Assembly (NCBI GenBank): GCA_024349245.1
Contig: JALDNG010000016.1
Location: 3,575,001-3,639,000 of the forward strand
Length of the DNA stretch: 64,000 nt
Direction of reading: 5' to 3'
Source: Neodontobutis hainanensis
Taxonomy: Eukaryota > Chordata > Actinopteri > Gobiiformes > Odontobutidae
Positions 35,501 through 45,600 of this stretch are shown here, piece after piece (the stretch's first letter is position 1; every line of letters begins with the position of its first letter). Both the position numbers and the translations under genes were made by a program. The notes under the pieces are model-generated. The model did not search any database. It saw only the letters and a list, made by a program, of their open reading frames with translations, and was not told the origin of the DNA.

Positions 35501-37638
35501 AAAACTAAAAAATCTGCATCATGCCATTAAAACGTACCATGCCACTGTAGGAATGTAGGAACAATACTGCCTGTCCATAAAGGAGTGTACGATGGCTTCC
35601 AGCAGCTCCCACCTGAAACCACAACTAGTGTTTAATTGTTGAACACCAATAACAAATTGTATAAATTGGTATTTGTTTTTTTTTTTTGGTAAGTCAAGAG
35701 TTGAAAAGATAACACATTGAGAGCACACCTTTTCAGTCATTTGTTCACGGCGGGCCAGCATCTCCTGCAGAGCACGAACAGAAAGACACTGTGCCAGCAC
35801 AAAGCCACATATAGACAGGTCTGGAGGAACATTCTGTGAAAACATATAATACAAGCCTGTCTGTTCAGTCCTTAAACTAAACAATTTCAACTAAAGTTTT
35901 TGTAAAAAAAAAATCAAAATAAAACAAATGATTTCCATCTTATTTGTTCAATATAGTAAGCTTTTATACCTTTGAATTAGAGGTTTGTTCAATTGAGCAA
36001 AGTCTGCTGCCAAATCCCTCAGCAGCAAGACACAGCTTCACATGTTTGGTGTTGCACATGAGGGTACTCTGCAGGGCAACCTCATCTCCCTAATGGCAAT
36101 TACAACATATTGAACATTATTATTAATAAAGTTTAATTATAGCACTGCCCTGAAGTAATCTTAGTCAGTCTTTGTTAAACAATGACATTGTGGTTAGCTC
36201 TGTCATCTCACAGCAAGAAGAATGACGAGAGGGTCCTGAGGTGCTGCTCAGTGGGATGAGCTGATGAGTAGATTAAATACAGATAATAAATTTCCCTCTG
36301 CAACTGATAAAGCTGCAAATTGAAAATCAGTCTATTTAAAGAACTGATTGTTAAAAGAAATGTCTCACCTCAATGTACTTCCTTTTTGGGAATACACTGG
36401 ACTATCTGACCCCTAATTCACCCTCCTGTCCACTCATCATATCAGTAGAATTCTGCAACCAGTCAAACACACTGCCTAACACTGACACACTCTGGGTCAG
36501 TGCAATCACCCACGGTCCCAACTGCTATCGAAGTTTACCATACCGCACATTTAAAATGTGGGTAAAATGGGGTGCAGTGGTTCAGTGGTAGAGTGGTTGT
36601 CCCTCAACCGGAAGGGTGGTGGTTCGATTCCCGCCCTCCCCTCAGTTCATACTGCTGTTGTATCCTTGGGCAAGACACTTAACCACCTTGCCTCCAGTGG
36701 TGTTCTCGCTGTAACACTGGTGAATGGAAGCTTAATATAAGTTGCTTTGGATAAAAGTGTCAGCTAAAATAATAAATGTAAATGTAAAATCTCTCCTTCC
36801 ACACATTTACACTGTCTAATACAAATCTACAGCATTATTTTTTATTGTGATGATGTAGGATGTTTAGGTCCAGTGACAAGCTCCATCTTTTTCGTCATGG
36901 GATGTGTTATTCCTGAATGTTCAGTCACTAGACACTGTTCCCTGTGACATGCCCTTATCAGCCGTCAAAGATAATGAGCTGTGAGAGGACGAAATACAGT
37001 CTAGTAATAAGAGGAAGAAGAAAAGAACTGAAGAAGAATTTCTAAAGCTAGCAATAGTGGCATTATCATAAAACACAATTAGAAACAATAAATATACCAA
37101 AATATGAATACTAATAAATTACGTTCATTGCATAATGTATTACATACTGTAGGCATTTAATGAAACTTTATCCAAAATAATAAAAAGTAAAACAGTAAGT
37201 AATAGCCTAATAATAATTTTACAAATGAAACTGTGCAGCAGCAAAATAAAAGCTAAAACGATTGTCACTGACATTTTTTATGTTTTATAGTCCAGCTATG
37301 GGTTTATCTTACACCTGTTGAGATCCTACAAAAACAGGCCTATTGGTTTAGTTTAATGCCCACTGCCCCTAGCAGCTATCTTCTTTCTAAAATGTTACAA
37401 ACTACGCAAAATTAAAGTTTAGTATTTCACAGACTCAAATTTAGGAGAATGCTCAGGCCCATTAGCTCACCTAGCTAGCTAATTAATCTATATATTAATG
37501 TTTCAACTATAGCTGAATATTTCAACACCTGAGGTTTCTGGTTAACAAAGTGTATTGATAATTTTGTAATTAAAAAGTATGCCTACTCACCAGTCGTAGA
37601 AACAGAAATTCATCATCTGTTTCCCCGCTGTCTATCAT
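1107..37638 (-). CDS. ryr2: Ryanodine receptor 2-like Ca2+ release channel, 101 exons visible, 3' end outside window
   Basis: Encodes the giant homotetrameric Ca2+ channel of the sarcoplasmic/endoplasmic reticulum. The ATG at 37638 starts MIDSGETDDEFLFLRL, which joins in frame to GDEVALQS at 36089. The 101 exons traced sum to 14,472 nt, exactly 4,824 codons. This leaves about 80 C-terminal residues outside the window if the length is near the usual 4,900-5,000. RYR2 rather than RYR1 or RYR3 is indicated by the REEKKKPKR linker (3091-3227), the DSDFEVLMK segment (28549-28684), FMLKRTKP (28320-28434), NSKNVPPDLSIC near the N-terminus, and the alpha-actinin neighbour. The protein is clearly more divergent than typical vertebrate RYR2 but no exon carries a stop, so it reads as functional. 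It could be one of two teleost ryr2 duplicates. Exon coordinates are given in the block entries. Confidence 0.93.
4428..6036 (-). CDS. ryr2: ryr2 block 6: EF-hand, TaF and divergent linker exons
   Basis: Exons, 5' to 3': 4790-6036 (1,247 bp, the very large exon typical of ryanodine receptors), 4649-4698, 4428-4554. The big exon begins GNVVNGTTGKQMVDMLVESS and contains the EF-hand pair (first loop DLDCKGCISRKD, second loop region ETDENEILDYEIF). Next come ERVYFEISESSRTQWDKPQV and FVNFCEDTIFEMQLAA of the thumb-and-forefinger region, then the family's divergent region 1 with two hydrophobic stretches, and finally MSDIFGLQVKKEGGQYRL. The two small exons encode a Lys/Glu-rich linker, shorter than the mammalian one. 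Confidence 0.9.
6120..14758 (-). CDS. ryr2: ryr2 block 5: calmodulin-binding segment and core solenoid (14 exons)
   Basis: Exons, 5' to 3': 14646-14758, 14255-14351, 13515-13639, 12050-12101, 11795-11845, 11393-11492, 11186-11265, 7531-7607, 7346-7419, 7032-7112, 6828-6916, 6576-6704, 6344-6448, 6120-6201. The exon at 14646-14758 holds the calmodulin-binding helix, here read as RSKKTTWIRVLSKQRKRAVV followed by ACLRMAPLYNLPR. Conserved core-solenoid stretches are [41 protein letters not shown] and the EMEKQKLLYQQARL helix. The intron between 11186 and 7607 contains the RTE LINE; the intron between 13515 and 12101 contains the palindromic MITE. Confidence 0.9.
7671..11001 (-). mobile_element. 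RTE/Rex3-like non-LTR retrotransposon, near full length, decayed
   Basis: A 3.33-kb insertion in a ryr2 intron, bounded by a perfect 12-bp target-site duplication cacaagattaat at 7659-7670 and 11002-11013. Its 3' end on the minus strand is a GGAT tandem tail at 7671-7686, without poly(A). The 5' leader has a strong stem (CCACC with GGTGG, about 10970-10990). It is much more GC-rich than its surroundings. Length, short 3' UTR, simple-repeat tail and the endonuclease/RT order suggest the RTE clade, as in fish Rex3-like families; the exact family name is not certain. Coding capacity is broken by frameshifts. Confidence 0.85.
7697..10632 (-). pseudogene. Broken endonuclease-reverse transcriptase ORF of the RTE-like LINE
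   Basis: Read 5' to 3' on the minus strand. An APE-type endonuclease start lies at 10632-10324 (LALGTWNVTSLAG, RYRLEIVGL). The endonuclease C-terminal half is at 10150-9518 (CTWHQDTLGRRSMIDFVVVS, STDHHLVVSWIRW) in another frame. RT then follows with LRQGCPLSPVLFIIFMDRIS near 8560-8640, and FADDVVLLAPSSQDLQ, EEFKYLGVLFTSEGRKE and GRRPRGRPRTRWRDYVSRLAW between 8500 and 7720. At least four frame changes and missing pieces mean that it cannot make an active protein. Confidence 0.85.
11556..11765 (+). mobile_element. tRNA-headed SINE-like repeat
   Basis: Contains a pol III B-box-like ggttcgactcc at 11585-11595. A body follows that resembles a repeat common in fish (gtttgtatccccgtgctcgg, gggttttctctgggtactcc), ending in an A/T-rich tail after 11740. 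The A-box half is weak or lost and the boundaries are approximate. It lies in a ryr2 intron, antisense to the gene. Family not identified. Confidence 0.5.
12331..12445 (+). repeat. Five tandem 23-bp units with palindromic core (left arm of MITE)
   Basis: Five head-to-tail units at 12331-12353, 12354-12376, 12377-12399, 12400-12422 and 12423-12445. Each contains the 12-bp palindrome tcgtggccacga followed by a variable spacer (gatacg, gttaag, gatacg, gatacg, gataag). They are subterminal, about 40 bp from the element end. Confidence 0.95.
13364..13409 (-). repeat. Two tandem 23-bp units (right arm of MITE)
   Basis: Units 13364-13386 and 13387-13409 are the inverted counterparts of the left-arm array, with the tggcca core preserved (one has t for c in the flank). 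Two units here against five on the left account for nearly all of the 67-bp length difference between the arms. Confidence 0.95.
14899..21924 (-). CDS. ryr2: ryr2 block 4: RYR repeats 3-4 with RRIS phosphosite and following solenoid (22 exons)
   Basis: Exons, 5' to 3': 21761-21924, 21578-21656, 21397-21486, 21087-21221, 20840-20917, 20529-20604, 20303-20420, 20028-20143, 19786-19862, 19346-19464, 19121-19170, 18984-19044, 18389-18636, 17823-17904, 17535-17665, 17137-17457, 16790-17027, 16576-16663, 16407-16493, 16169-16330, 15994-16056, 14899-15027. RYR repeats 3-4 show YAEHTHEKWSLEK and LAENYYNVWAKKKKLQLQ. The RRIS tetrapeptide at 21096-21107 matches the PKA/CaMKII phosphorylation site known as Ser2808 in mammalian RYR2. 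Two acceptors, at 17027 and in the neighbouring exon, were chosen because only they restore VFSQSIICQASS in frame. This block is the most divergent of the cytosolic part. Confidence 0.87.
15100..15879. mobile_element. Tc1-like transposon remnant with TA target duplication
   Basis: The left end tagttgtgctcaaaag (15100) and the right end (reverse complement cagttgggctt, ending 15879) match the inverted terminal repeat common to many fish Tc1-like elements, flanked by TA at 15098-15099 and 15880-15881. Internal sequence includes the familiar segments around gggtatgtaaacttttgatc (reversed, 15270-15290) and ttgaggtcagaggtcagag (15430). At 780 bp with no transposase it is internally deleted. The stretch about 15540-15770 does not look like Tc1 and may be a later insertion. 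Confidence 0.75.
20474..20503 (+). repeat. (AAT)n microsatellite
   Basis: About ten uninterrupted AAT units in the ryr2 intron between exons 20303-20420 and 20529-20604. It lies about 25 bp from the downstream exon's donor side, close to both exons. Confidence 0.95.
22009..27145 (-). CDS. ryr2: ryr2 block 3: junctional and bridging solenoid (17 exons)
   Basis: Exons, 5' to 3': 26932-27145, 26260-26844, 25960-26160, 25701-25815, 25486-25620, 25115-25391, 24906-25026, 24704-24836, 24423-24526, 24184-24319, 23611-23801, 23379-23474, 23172-23292, 22873-23042, 22493-22713, 22232-22322, 22009-22149. Alpha-helical armadillo-like solenoid. Highly conserved stretches include RFRYNEVMQALNMSAALTAR, NPNLMRALGMHET-type sequence, PECFGPALRGEGG, GYPDIAWNPVEGERYLDFLR and DHKASMVLFMDRVYGIEN. 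The 585-bp exon at 26260-26844 is one of the large exons typical of the family. All junctions keep frame. Confidence 0.9.
27220..32454 (-). CDS. ryr2: ryr2 block 2: SPRY1, RYR repeats 1-2, SPRY2, SPRY3 (18 exons)
   Basis: Exons, 5' to 3': 32219-32454, 31840-32026, 31523-31739, 31353-31457, 31171-31274, 30941-31024, 30706-30865, 30485-30632, 30056-30264, 29700-29874, 29266-29474, 28982-29168, 28549-28684, 28320-28434, 28063-28223, 27787-27946, 27606-27692, 27220-27446. SPRY1 shows NGVGDDLSSYGFDGLHLW and SFRVNGLPVQGM. The paired RYR repeats show IHELWVMDRIELGWTHGP and HNVWSKEHIKQGWTYG. SPRY2 shows KWYFEFEILTAGNMRVGWAR, and SPRY3 shows EPFNVWVGWVTSDFHQ. The region around 28320-28684 is an acidic to basic linker of RYR2 type. 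Confidence 0.9.
32587..37638 (-). CDS. ryr2: ryr2 block 1: N-terminal A/B/C domains (17 exons)
   Basis: Exons, 5' to 3': 37591-37638, 35970-36089, 35729-35833, 35538-35612, 35363-35441, 35177-35289, 34943-35066, 34710-34806, 34568-34642, 34272-34428, 34032-34193, 33825-33946, 33564-33747, 33327-33462, 33145-33240, 32922-33040, 32587-32720; about 649 codons. They encode the beta-trefoil A and B domains (SERYLHLS, WWIVHPASRQRS, GDTLRLLHSH, WSGSHTCWGQPF) and the helical domain (KNRQNMFQEE, IDRLHQYSD, LDKHGYNHK, LCSLCVCHGVAVRSNQ). In mammals this region forms the cytosolic ring around the four-fold axis and is a mutation hotspot. The exon at 34943 ends in a GC donor. Intron 1 (36090-37590) carries a SINE. 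Confidence 0.9.
34931..34943 (-). other. ryr2: GC-AG intron donor in ryr2
   Basis: The exon 34943-35066 ends on the minus strand with gctcaag followed by gcaggt. Using GC as donor gives a G that joins GA TAC CTG at 34806, reading VAQGYLKGGDTLRLLH as in other ryanodine receptors. The nearby GT, 4 bp further on, would shift the frame into CCT GAA AGG. The intron therefore has to be of GC-AG type. Confidence 0.8.
36571..36790 (+). mobile_element. tRNA-derived SINE in ryr2 intron 1
   Basis: The head has an A-box-like tggttcagtgg (36578-36588) and a perfect B box ggttcgattcc (36621-36631), spaced as in a tRNA gene. A body follows with cttgggcaagacacttaacc and a tail tgctttggataaaagtgtca then taaatgtaaatgtaa. 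This tail style is widespread in teleost SINEs that share a LINE-like 3' end. A 7-bp gtaaaat match on both sides may be the target duplication. Confidence 0.75.
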
Positions 37639-37849
37639 TTTCAAAGATTCATAACAGCAAACCGTGAAGCGTTCAAAGGATGGCCCAGGCCAGACACTAC
37701 TGAGTGTTACAGTATTTGGCCCAATGCAGCTGTGGCCCGTACAGCCCAGGGTTGCCAGGTCTCTCAGTCAAAATCCGCCCAACACTCGACTTGAAACCAA
37801 GCCTCTCTCATGGAACCTCTTAAAAAGTCCTCGAGTAAAAGGGTGCCAC

Positions 37850-38205
37850 CATACAGCGATTTACAGCGATATATCCCCGTCCACCAGAGGGCAGGCTCCA
37901 AAAGCAGAAATATAAGAAGAAACCCAATGGCGACTTTACAAGTGTAAAAATCATGTTTACAGGCTGGTACAAAAGATGGCTCTGGCCTCTAGAGCTTAGT
38001 TTTTACAAAATTACAACTCTGGGAAGGGGGAAAGTACATTTTTATAATACGTCCGTTTATACAATCTTGAAAACTATTGTTTTACAATGCAGTAAAAGCC
38101 AAAAAGCCCGAATGTAACCACCATTTAATTGCTCTGTGATAACGACAATTTCGGTGAATAGGGGAGCAATGGGCGGAAGTTGTCCACATTTATACAGCCA
38201 TTGCT
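37850..38205 (-). repeat. Dispersed repeat copy 1, just upstream of ryr2
   Basis: The reverse complement of this stretch matches the copies at 62500-62665 and 62855-63150 (shared: ccgcccattgctcccctatt, ggcttttactgca, aacggacgtat, cagagttgt, cctgccctctggtggacgg). Unnamed fish repeat of at least 330 bp. It begins about 210 bp upstream of the ryr2 start codon. Confidence 0.75.
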
Positions 38206-38591
38206 TGAAACCTGCCCAAAAACTCGCAGAATATAATAAAAGGGTATCAGCGTTTAGCTTGGTACTCCATTCCAGTTTTCTTTAACCTGATTTCATATTT
38301 AAAAAAGAGAATTGGGCATTAAATACTGCCAATCAGATTTTTTTATATCCGGTGTGAATTATATATTTATATTTATAGCTCTGACCAAGCATAACCCGCG
38401 GACAATTTTTCTCACCCACGGAAACACTTAAAAAAACGCTGCTGACCTGGAAACACTGATACAACCATCAGTCTTTGGGCAGAATCTGAGGGCTGCTCAA
38501 GTAGCCTGCTAAATTTTCTTTTAGGCTCAATTTTGATTGAAAATGTTAAGGTCATGACAGACTAGGGCTAGGACTGTATAATACCTGATTG

Positions 38592-38594
<3 letters not shown>

Positions 38595-38666
<72 letters not shown>
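38595..38666 (+). repeat. (TA)n microsatellite
   Basis: About 35 uninterrupted TA units, likely polymorphic and prone to assembly error. Confidence 0.97.
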
Positions 38667-38669
<3 letters not shown>

Positions 38670-39388
38670 AATTGTAGACTTAATGCGTCAAATAACCAAA
38701 CACATACCTTGTTATAGGCTTTTATTCCACACATTGGTTATTTATTTTTCTATTTACACATTTTCATCATAAATTGAGGTTTTATGTACTTCAACATTAA
38801 GCTGGCCATGATTTGTGGATACAGGCATCATTGAATGGTTTGTAAAACATCTCGCAAATTAATAACATTAGCCAGTAGACTCCATAATGTAGTAACAAAC
38901 TGTTTATTCCATGATTGCATCAATTTTCAGTACATTATATAAACCAATCAATATTGCCAATAAATTACCCATTAAGTGCAGTGTACCTTATTCTGAATAC
39001 ATGGTTCAAATGTTGCCACAGGTACAGAAATTCTTATAACACATTTTATTTAATTCACTTGAGATTAGCAGCCCACATTATGGTTTTCTGATTCTGATAA
39101 TTGCTTCATACCAAATTACTTTCTAAGATAAGCTACACATACGGGTACCAAACATCTAGTCAATAGAAAATAACTTCCTGTTTAATTTAAGTATTTTTGT
39201 CTAGTCAGAAAATTGTCCAAACAAATTGAAAACTGGGAGGTATTTATTTAGTTACAATTAGATACAAATTAGAAGGCTAAAAATCATTATTATTGTACTT
39301 TCAATTCCTTTTATAAAATAAAATGATTGCATTTTGTAGGCCATCATTTTAAACATTGTTTTTCTTCATAATTTTGTTTTTTTCTTTT

Positions 39389-39394
39389 TTTATT
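39389..39394 (-). terminator. Candidate polyadenylation signal of alpha-actinin gene
   Basis: AATAAA on the minus strand, about 220 bp downstream of the stop codon at 39616-39618. Further AATAAA copies occur to the left, so alternative 3' ends are possible. Confidence 0.35.
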
Positions 39395-39615
39395 CACAAG
39401 AACAGTAATAACAGAAAATGCATAGTAGACACAGAACAATGCACAGCATGAATGTGGACAAACAATGCAACAAAATTAACCAATAAAATATAGTCTGGTC
39501 ACAAGCACAGTTAAATTAATGAAATTGATCATTGTTGCTCTATTGATTCTAAAACCATCAAGTGATTGAGAGCCAGGGGTTGTTTAGGGAAATGGACGAA
39601 GGCTGTTTAGTCAGG

Positions 39616-42600
39616 TTAAAGGTCACTCTCTCCATAAAGGGCAGTGGAGAAGGCAGTGTAGTCTAGTGCCCCTGGTGGTGCTCCATGACCTTTGTAAGGT
39701 GGCATCCTCATGATGCAGTACTCTGCTTGCTCAGAAGGAAGCTCTCTTCTTAGCTCTTCTACAAGTATGTAGGGCTGCAGTGGTAAAATGAAATATTTTG
39801 TTAAAATTGTTTCCAGAAATATTCATGCTAATACCCATACTGTCCTATCTTTAGCTTTTAGCTTTTGTAATTTGAATATCATAAATCAGCTTGGCCAAGC
39901 AAATACACAGCTTAGTGCTGTCTAAGAATATCCACCCATATGCCTGTAAGCCACACTTCAACAAATAGAGACACATACCTTGTCAGCTGCCAGGATGCGG
40001 AAGGATGCCACAACCTGCTCAGCAGTGTCTGTATCTGCAGTCTCTCTAGTCATAAAGTCAATAAATGACTGGAAGGAGACAATTCCAGTACCATTAGGGT
40101 CAACCAGGATCATTATACGGGCAAATTCTACTTCTCCCTGTTGATGACATTTATAAGAGAACAGACAAAGAAACAGTCAATGCTGTCTACAAGCTGTCAC
40201 ATGTATGTAGCCCCAAATATTTGTCATTTCCTATCATTTACCAAGTCATAACCCATTGAGATCAAACAGGCTCTGAAGTCATCAGTTTCCATTGCACCAT
40301 TTTTCTTCTGTAGTTGGTGGCCATTAAGTAGAGATATAAAAACAAATTTAAAAAAGTGCATTTAGTAGACAAAATGCAAGGACACAACAAACATGACAAG
40401 TAAAGTGAAATGAGAACAGCCTAAGATGAGTCAAGTTACAAAGAATACCCGGTCAAAGTGATTGAAAGAAGATCTAAACTCATTCATCTGCTGCTGACTG
40501 ATGCCTTTTGCATCACGAGTCAGGATCTGGGTCTCAATCTCATTAATGGTACGAGCAATCGTTGTAAGGAGTAGTTCCCATCCAACACGGATATGCTGTT
40601 AAAATTAAAACCAAAAAATAAAGTTTTGAGGATGTTCAAACATTATCAATATAAAATCTGTTTTTCTCTTTTACCTCCATAGTGTAGTTTGTGTGCTTGT
40701 TATCAAACACCAGTGACTCTTGGATTAGTTGGTGGTCTCCCTCCAGCTTGTCAATGTTGGGCTTGTAAGCCACTATGACATGCTCAAATTGTTTCAGTTG
40801 GGTCATCTGGTCTTCAAGGGTGCCCCCTATCTCGAGGGAGCAGCGTCCAATCTCCTGTTATTACAATACATACAGACGAGGCACTTTATTTTAAAAGCTT
40901 TAAAAAGGTGACTGAGTCTAGGTCCAAGTATATGGCTGGTTGTAAATTATGCCATTAAATACAAGATTAATGAATAGATAATTTTATTATAACTATAACC
41001 GTCAGAATGAGCCAGGATTATAGGACCTACATTAATAAATATAATTGTACTGTGCCATCATTGGATTAGAATATAATAATTGTCAAATTGCTTGTGTATC
41101 CTCTACATCTAACCTCCATCCTGGCCTGTATCCAGGGTCCAATGAGATTAGCCTGAGCAGCAAACTGACGTCTCAGCCTTTCATGGGAATGCTGGCGTGC
41201 CATCTCCTCCTGGAGGGCACTGTCCCTTTGAGGGACCAGTTTTTTCACCTTCAAAACACAAAGAGGTTGCAGGTTGTAATGTGAAATCTGCCAACACATC
41301 AGTCCTTGGTAAAATTATTTGAAACAAATTTTTATTTGTAAGCAACCAATTTTAAGCTCAGTAACCTTATCCCATTTATCAAGAAGTTCTTCGGTTGTGA
41401 TAGTGCTGTAGGGATTGACAAGGTTGGCCTTGATCCCGTAGCTCTGGGAAATCTTTTGCACCTCATTGTGGATTCCTAAAATGGCCTGTCTCTCTGCATC
41501 AGCCTCAGGTAAAGTTGCTTTGAACTGCTCATGAGCTGCGATTAAACTCTGTAAGAGGAAATACAAAAGTGTTCTACCCATTAGAAGTTTAACCGTAAAA
41601 TTCTAAGTTTTAGGTGTTTAAAAATAATTGTACTCAAAAAATGAGCATCACTGTGGTCAATTGCTATATTACTTTAAAGTTCTCCTATATTTTATCATTT
41701 GTTTTTATTTATTATTAGGATCCCCATTTGCTAATCTTTCTGGGGTCCTTCTTTAAAAACATATACAAAAACAATCATAAATTTACAAAATATATGACAA
41801 GAGGACAAATGTATTATTAAGATTGATCAACAAAAGTAGAATAAAACAACTGCAAAATGCAAAAGTGTAAATTAATTATGCAAATGTATGTAAACATTGG
41901 AAATATGCTATAAAACTTAAATATAGCAAAAAACATACCTGTACTTCTTCAATGGTATGAACTATAAACATATCCTGCAGATCCTCCATGGCTCCTTCCA
42001 TCCAGTTATTAAATGGTGCGGACCTCTTGGCAAACTCCAGGAACAGCTGATCAATTGTCTCTAGCAGCTTCTCTGTTCGCTAAGACAACAATCTGACATG
42101 CATGATTTCTATATTTTTAAGTCCTGAACACGCTATAACCCATCTCTTGTCCAACAACAACACAACCTTCATAACTCGCATTGAAATCCAAAAACAAACA
42201 TCCCCTCACCCCTCACCTGTTTTGATGACTAATCCCACAGTGCATACCATTGATATGGCCTTGTTAACCCCCGATTTTGTCCAGGCTGACTGTGACAGTG
42301 TGCAGTCCCCTCACCTCAGCAGGGGACATTGGGATAGGGACAGAAAACAGACGTCTGTCCCTGTCATTCAGACTAATCCTTGGCTCTTTTCCCAGGTCCT
42401 CACACATTTATGGATCTGAATAGGGCAGCATGGATCATGGCAAGCGGCTTGCAGCAATTCAGCCACTTCCAGTACATATTTTCCTCCTTTACCCGCCCCC
42501 CTCCCGGTTTATCATTTTATTTGGGTTGTGTCCTTTTGTGGATATCCTAAAATCGTACACTCATCAATAAAAACTTTATACCCCAAAAATGAACATCAGT

Positions 42601-45600
42601 TGTCTTTTCACATATATTTTGTGAAATGAAAACTCAATCCAGTATCATTAATAGGAAATGTGTAACATTAGCACACTCTAGTGCTAGATACTGAATATTG
42701 AGTCTAACATTCAGCAACTTCACAAAAACACATTTTAATAAATTTATGTATTTAGGATTGAATCTCTGGTTGTTGCTCTTACCTCAAGTGCCTCTCTTCG
42801 CTTCTGAGTCAGGGTCCCCAGCCTGTCCCACAAATCACAAATACTCTGGCAACGCTGGTTCACAGCAGCCACATTATGGTAGTCCAGCTCACTAAGAAAA
42901 ATAAATACATAGAAATGAATTATTACAACTTAAAAAATATGCAAACTAGGAAGTTGTTGAATTTTTTTGTAGCTGAAGTATTAAATATTAAGGGTAACGC
43001 AAGCTATCATGTACTTAAAAAAAAGGCATCTGAACATAGCTTTTAAATGTGGATGTCAAAGATCCATAGGACTTTGTCAATGTCTTTAACTTAAAGGTTA
43101 TGTCCATACTTCTTAATGCTATATTTGACACAAAAAGGCAGAAGCAGAAGGTCTAGACATTTATTTCATTTTAGAAACAAAACATTTTTTTAGCAACGTC
43201 TATAACTGTTTTAATAAAGATGGAGACTGCTGCTCAAGTCAATATTCCTGAGTGGGGCTAGCCTGGTTTTCAGCAGGAAATGGAAATCCCTCATAGTGGA
43301 CCTCATGCCAGTGGTCTCTGCCAGTCTTATAGTTGGAGGAGAAGTGTGTGAGAGTGCCAGGTGGAATTTGTCCAGACAGGAAGTAGTAATACTGGTCATG
43401 TAGTCCAAAGTTTACAGGCTGCTCTACCATTCCTTCGGGCACTATAGTGGCCATAAAGTCATCACCTTCTTCCTCAGCTGTCATAGACGGCACATAGTCT
43501 CCTGAAGACCTCCCAGAATAGAACCCTTGTTCCTTCATTTCCTGTTCATTATGTTGATGCTCAAAGATGTTATTATGGTGAAACATCTCTCCAGCTAGGT
43601 AGTCATATTCAGGATAAGAAGAAAGTGGTGCTGGCAGCATTGCATTTAGATGCTCTCCTTCCCATACTCTGAGTTTACGTCATATTGTAACTAGAATCCA
43701 AAGTGTTCCAGAGAGGAATGGGATTTAAAGAAGCCACAAATGAGGTGTCATGAGAAGATTCATAATTTCTATTAACTGTTAAGTCCGAACTAAAATAATT
43801 ATAGCCAAATGTTGGGTGCATGTAAGACACAGCAGGGTGAGTCACATAAGTAGGATGGAGCAACTTTAGACATGTCTAAATTGGATTTCCGACCTATGGA
43901 CACAGAAGAAATGTAATATTAGTTATGGTTAGGTGTGTGTTAGATTGAGCAATGTTCACAAAAAACAAAGTATTCTACCAAAATTACTAGGGAAGCTAAA
44001 GGAATTTCAGTTCAACACTGCAACAAGGAGCAACTGACTGCAAAGAGAAAACAACAATTAAATTTAGCAACAAACAGAAATGTATTAAATAATGATATCC
44101 TGTCAATCAACTGTAGCATACCTGCAACATATGCTTACAGAGAAGCATATAGCCATTTTGCAGGTTTTCTGAAATGCCGCCTATGTTCTTCTTTATTCAG
44201 TCTTCTTTTTTAATTGAATTGTTGCTCAATGAATAAATAAGAAAGTTTGTCTAAAACTAAAGACTGACAAGGTAACAACTGGTAGGTGTGTGCTACTGGC
44301 AGCTGACCACACCCTCCTACTCCCATGTTTAGGTGAAAACACACTTGTCTTCGATAGATTTTTAGTGACTGCAAATTTATGCATTCTAATTTCAAATAAT
44401 ATTTGCCTTTTTATTATAAATGCAACAAATGATTGTAATGGGATAAGCTAGAAGCCAGGTAGTTCATACTTCAATTCCTGTGCAATGGCAGCAATCTGCT
44501 CCACTCTGTCCTGGTGAGCTGCCAAATCACTTTCGAAGGCCTCGTGTTTTCGAAGTAGAGCTCTGATTTCTGTCAGGGTTGTGGTTTCGTAGTCCTTTTG
44601 AGAGAGGATTAGCTCTTTACCTGTACACAAACATGCAGAGACCAAACAGAAGAACCATGAACAATAAGGAAACAAGAGCTGCAGTAGTGTTTTACAAGCT
44701 GTTTGAAACAAGCATTTATCAAATGGTAAAATGTGTTTTTGAAGATTCACAAAGTAGACAATAAAGTACAGTACATCAAAAATGAATATGTTATGTTTCA
44801 TCAACAATCAATAAGATGCAAAGTGTAAAAATTGTGACTGACCGGTGGCCCAATTCTCATGGTTTGTAGCTTTTTGCCGAAACTTTTCAGCCAGGTGGTC
44901 CAATCTTTCCAACCTTCGAATCTCTGTTAGGAGCCACTCCTCGTAACCTTTTTCTGCCTGCTCCAAGCCCTGCCACGCACTCGCTATATCCTATACAGAA
45001 AAGCAAAGAAAAGGCAAAGAAAATTACACATAAAAAACATAATAATATACTACAGTAAATACTTTTCTGTAAATTGTTGAGTACATGGGATATGATAATG
45101 ACTTACAGACACCATCTTCCCCTCTGAGGGCATGAAGGCAGGGCGATTACTGATGCGTAACTTGGTTTGCAGTGTGTTGAAGTTAATTTCCAACTGGCAC
45201 TTCTCTTGGACCTTGGGGGGCTTGTGCTGACGCCTGTAATCCCTGAAGTCCTCCAGCTTTCTCTGCATCTCAGACATGGTCTTCTCTGGGGTCCGATTCT
45301 CCAGCCAGGGAGTGGTGCGGCGGATCCACTCCAGCAGCTGGGGCACACAAGCCCAATAGGGGAATGAGTAAGTTCATTTTTTTACTCTCATTATGCAACT
45401 GGGCATGGCAGACAGAAAGATCATTCTTAATCCAAACTTACGTTTTTTTTTTTAATGTAATTGCAAAGATAGAGAAAAATGTAACATTATCTAAAAAGTT
45501 CAAAGGTTTAATTTTACCTTTGGCTCTATTTCACAAGGTGTCATCAGCAGAGTTGCTTAAATGAAAACATATTCCTGCTGTTACTGTACCTCACTGGCCA

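Larger units (their letters stand above)
37639..39388. other. Intergenic region between actn2 3' end and ryr2 start
   Basis: Holds the ryr2 promoter side (right next to 37638), a dispersed-repeat copy (37850-38205), a (TA)n tract (38595-38666) and AT-rich sequence to the alpha-actinin 3' UTR. I see no TATA box or initiator that I would trust for ryr2 and no additional gene. A few short open frames (for example 38552-38734 over the TA tract) are composition artefacts. Confidence 0.5.

Noticed and set aside
1107..37638. Identification of the channel gene as ryr1 or ryr3
   Set aside because: Linker and SPRY3-adjacent segments (REEKKKPKR, DSDFEVLMK, FMLKRTKP) match RYR2 specifically and are absent in RYR1 and RYR3 as I know them.
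38552..38734. Minus-strand frame encoding an Ile-Tyr repeat
   Set aside because: It is a translation of the (TA)n microsatellite.
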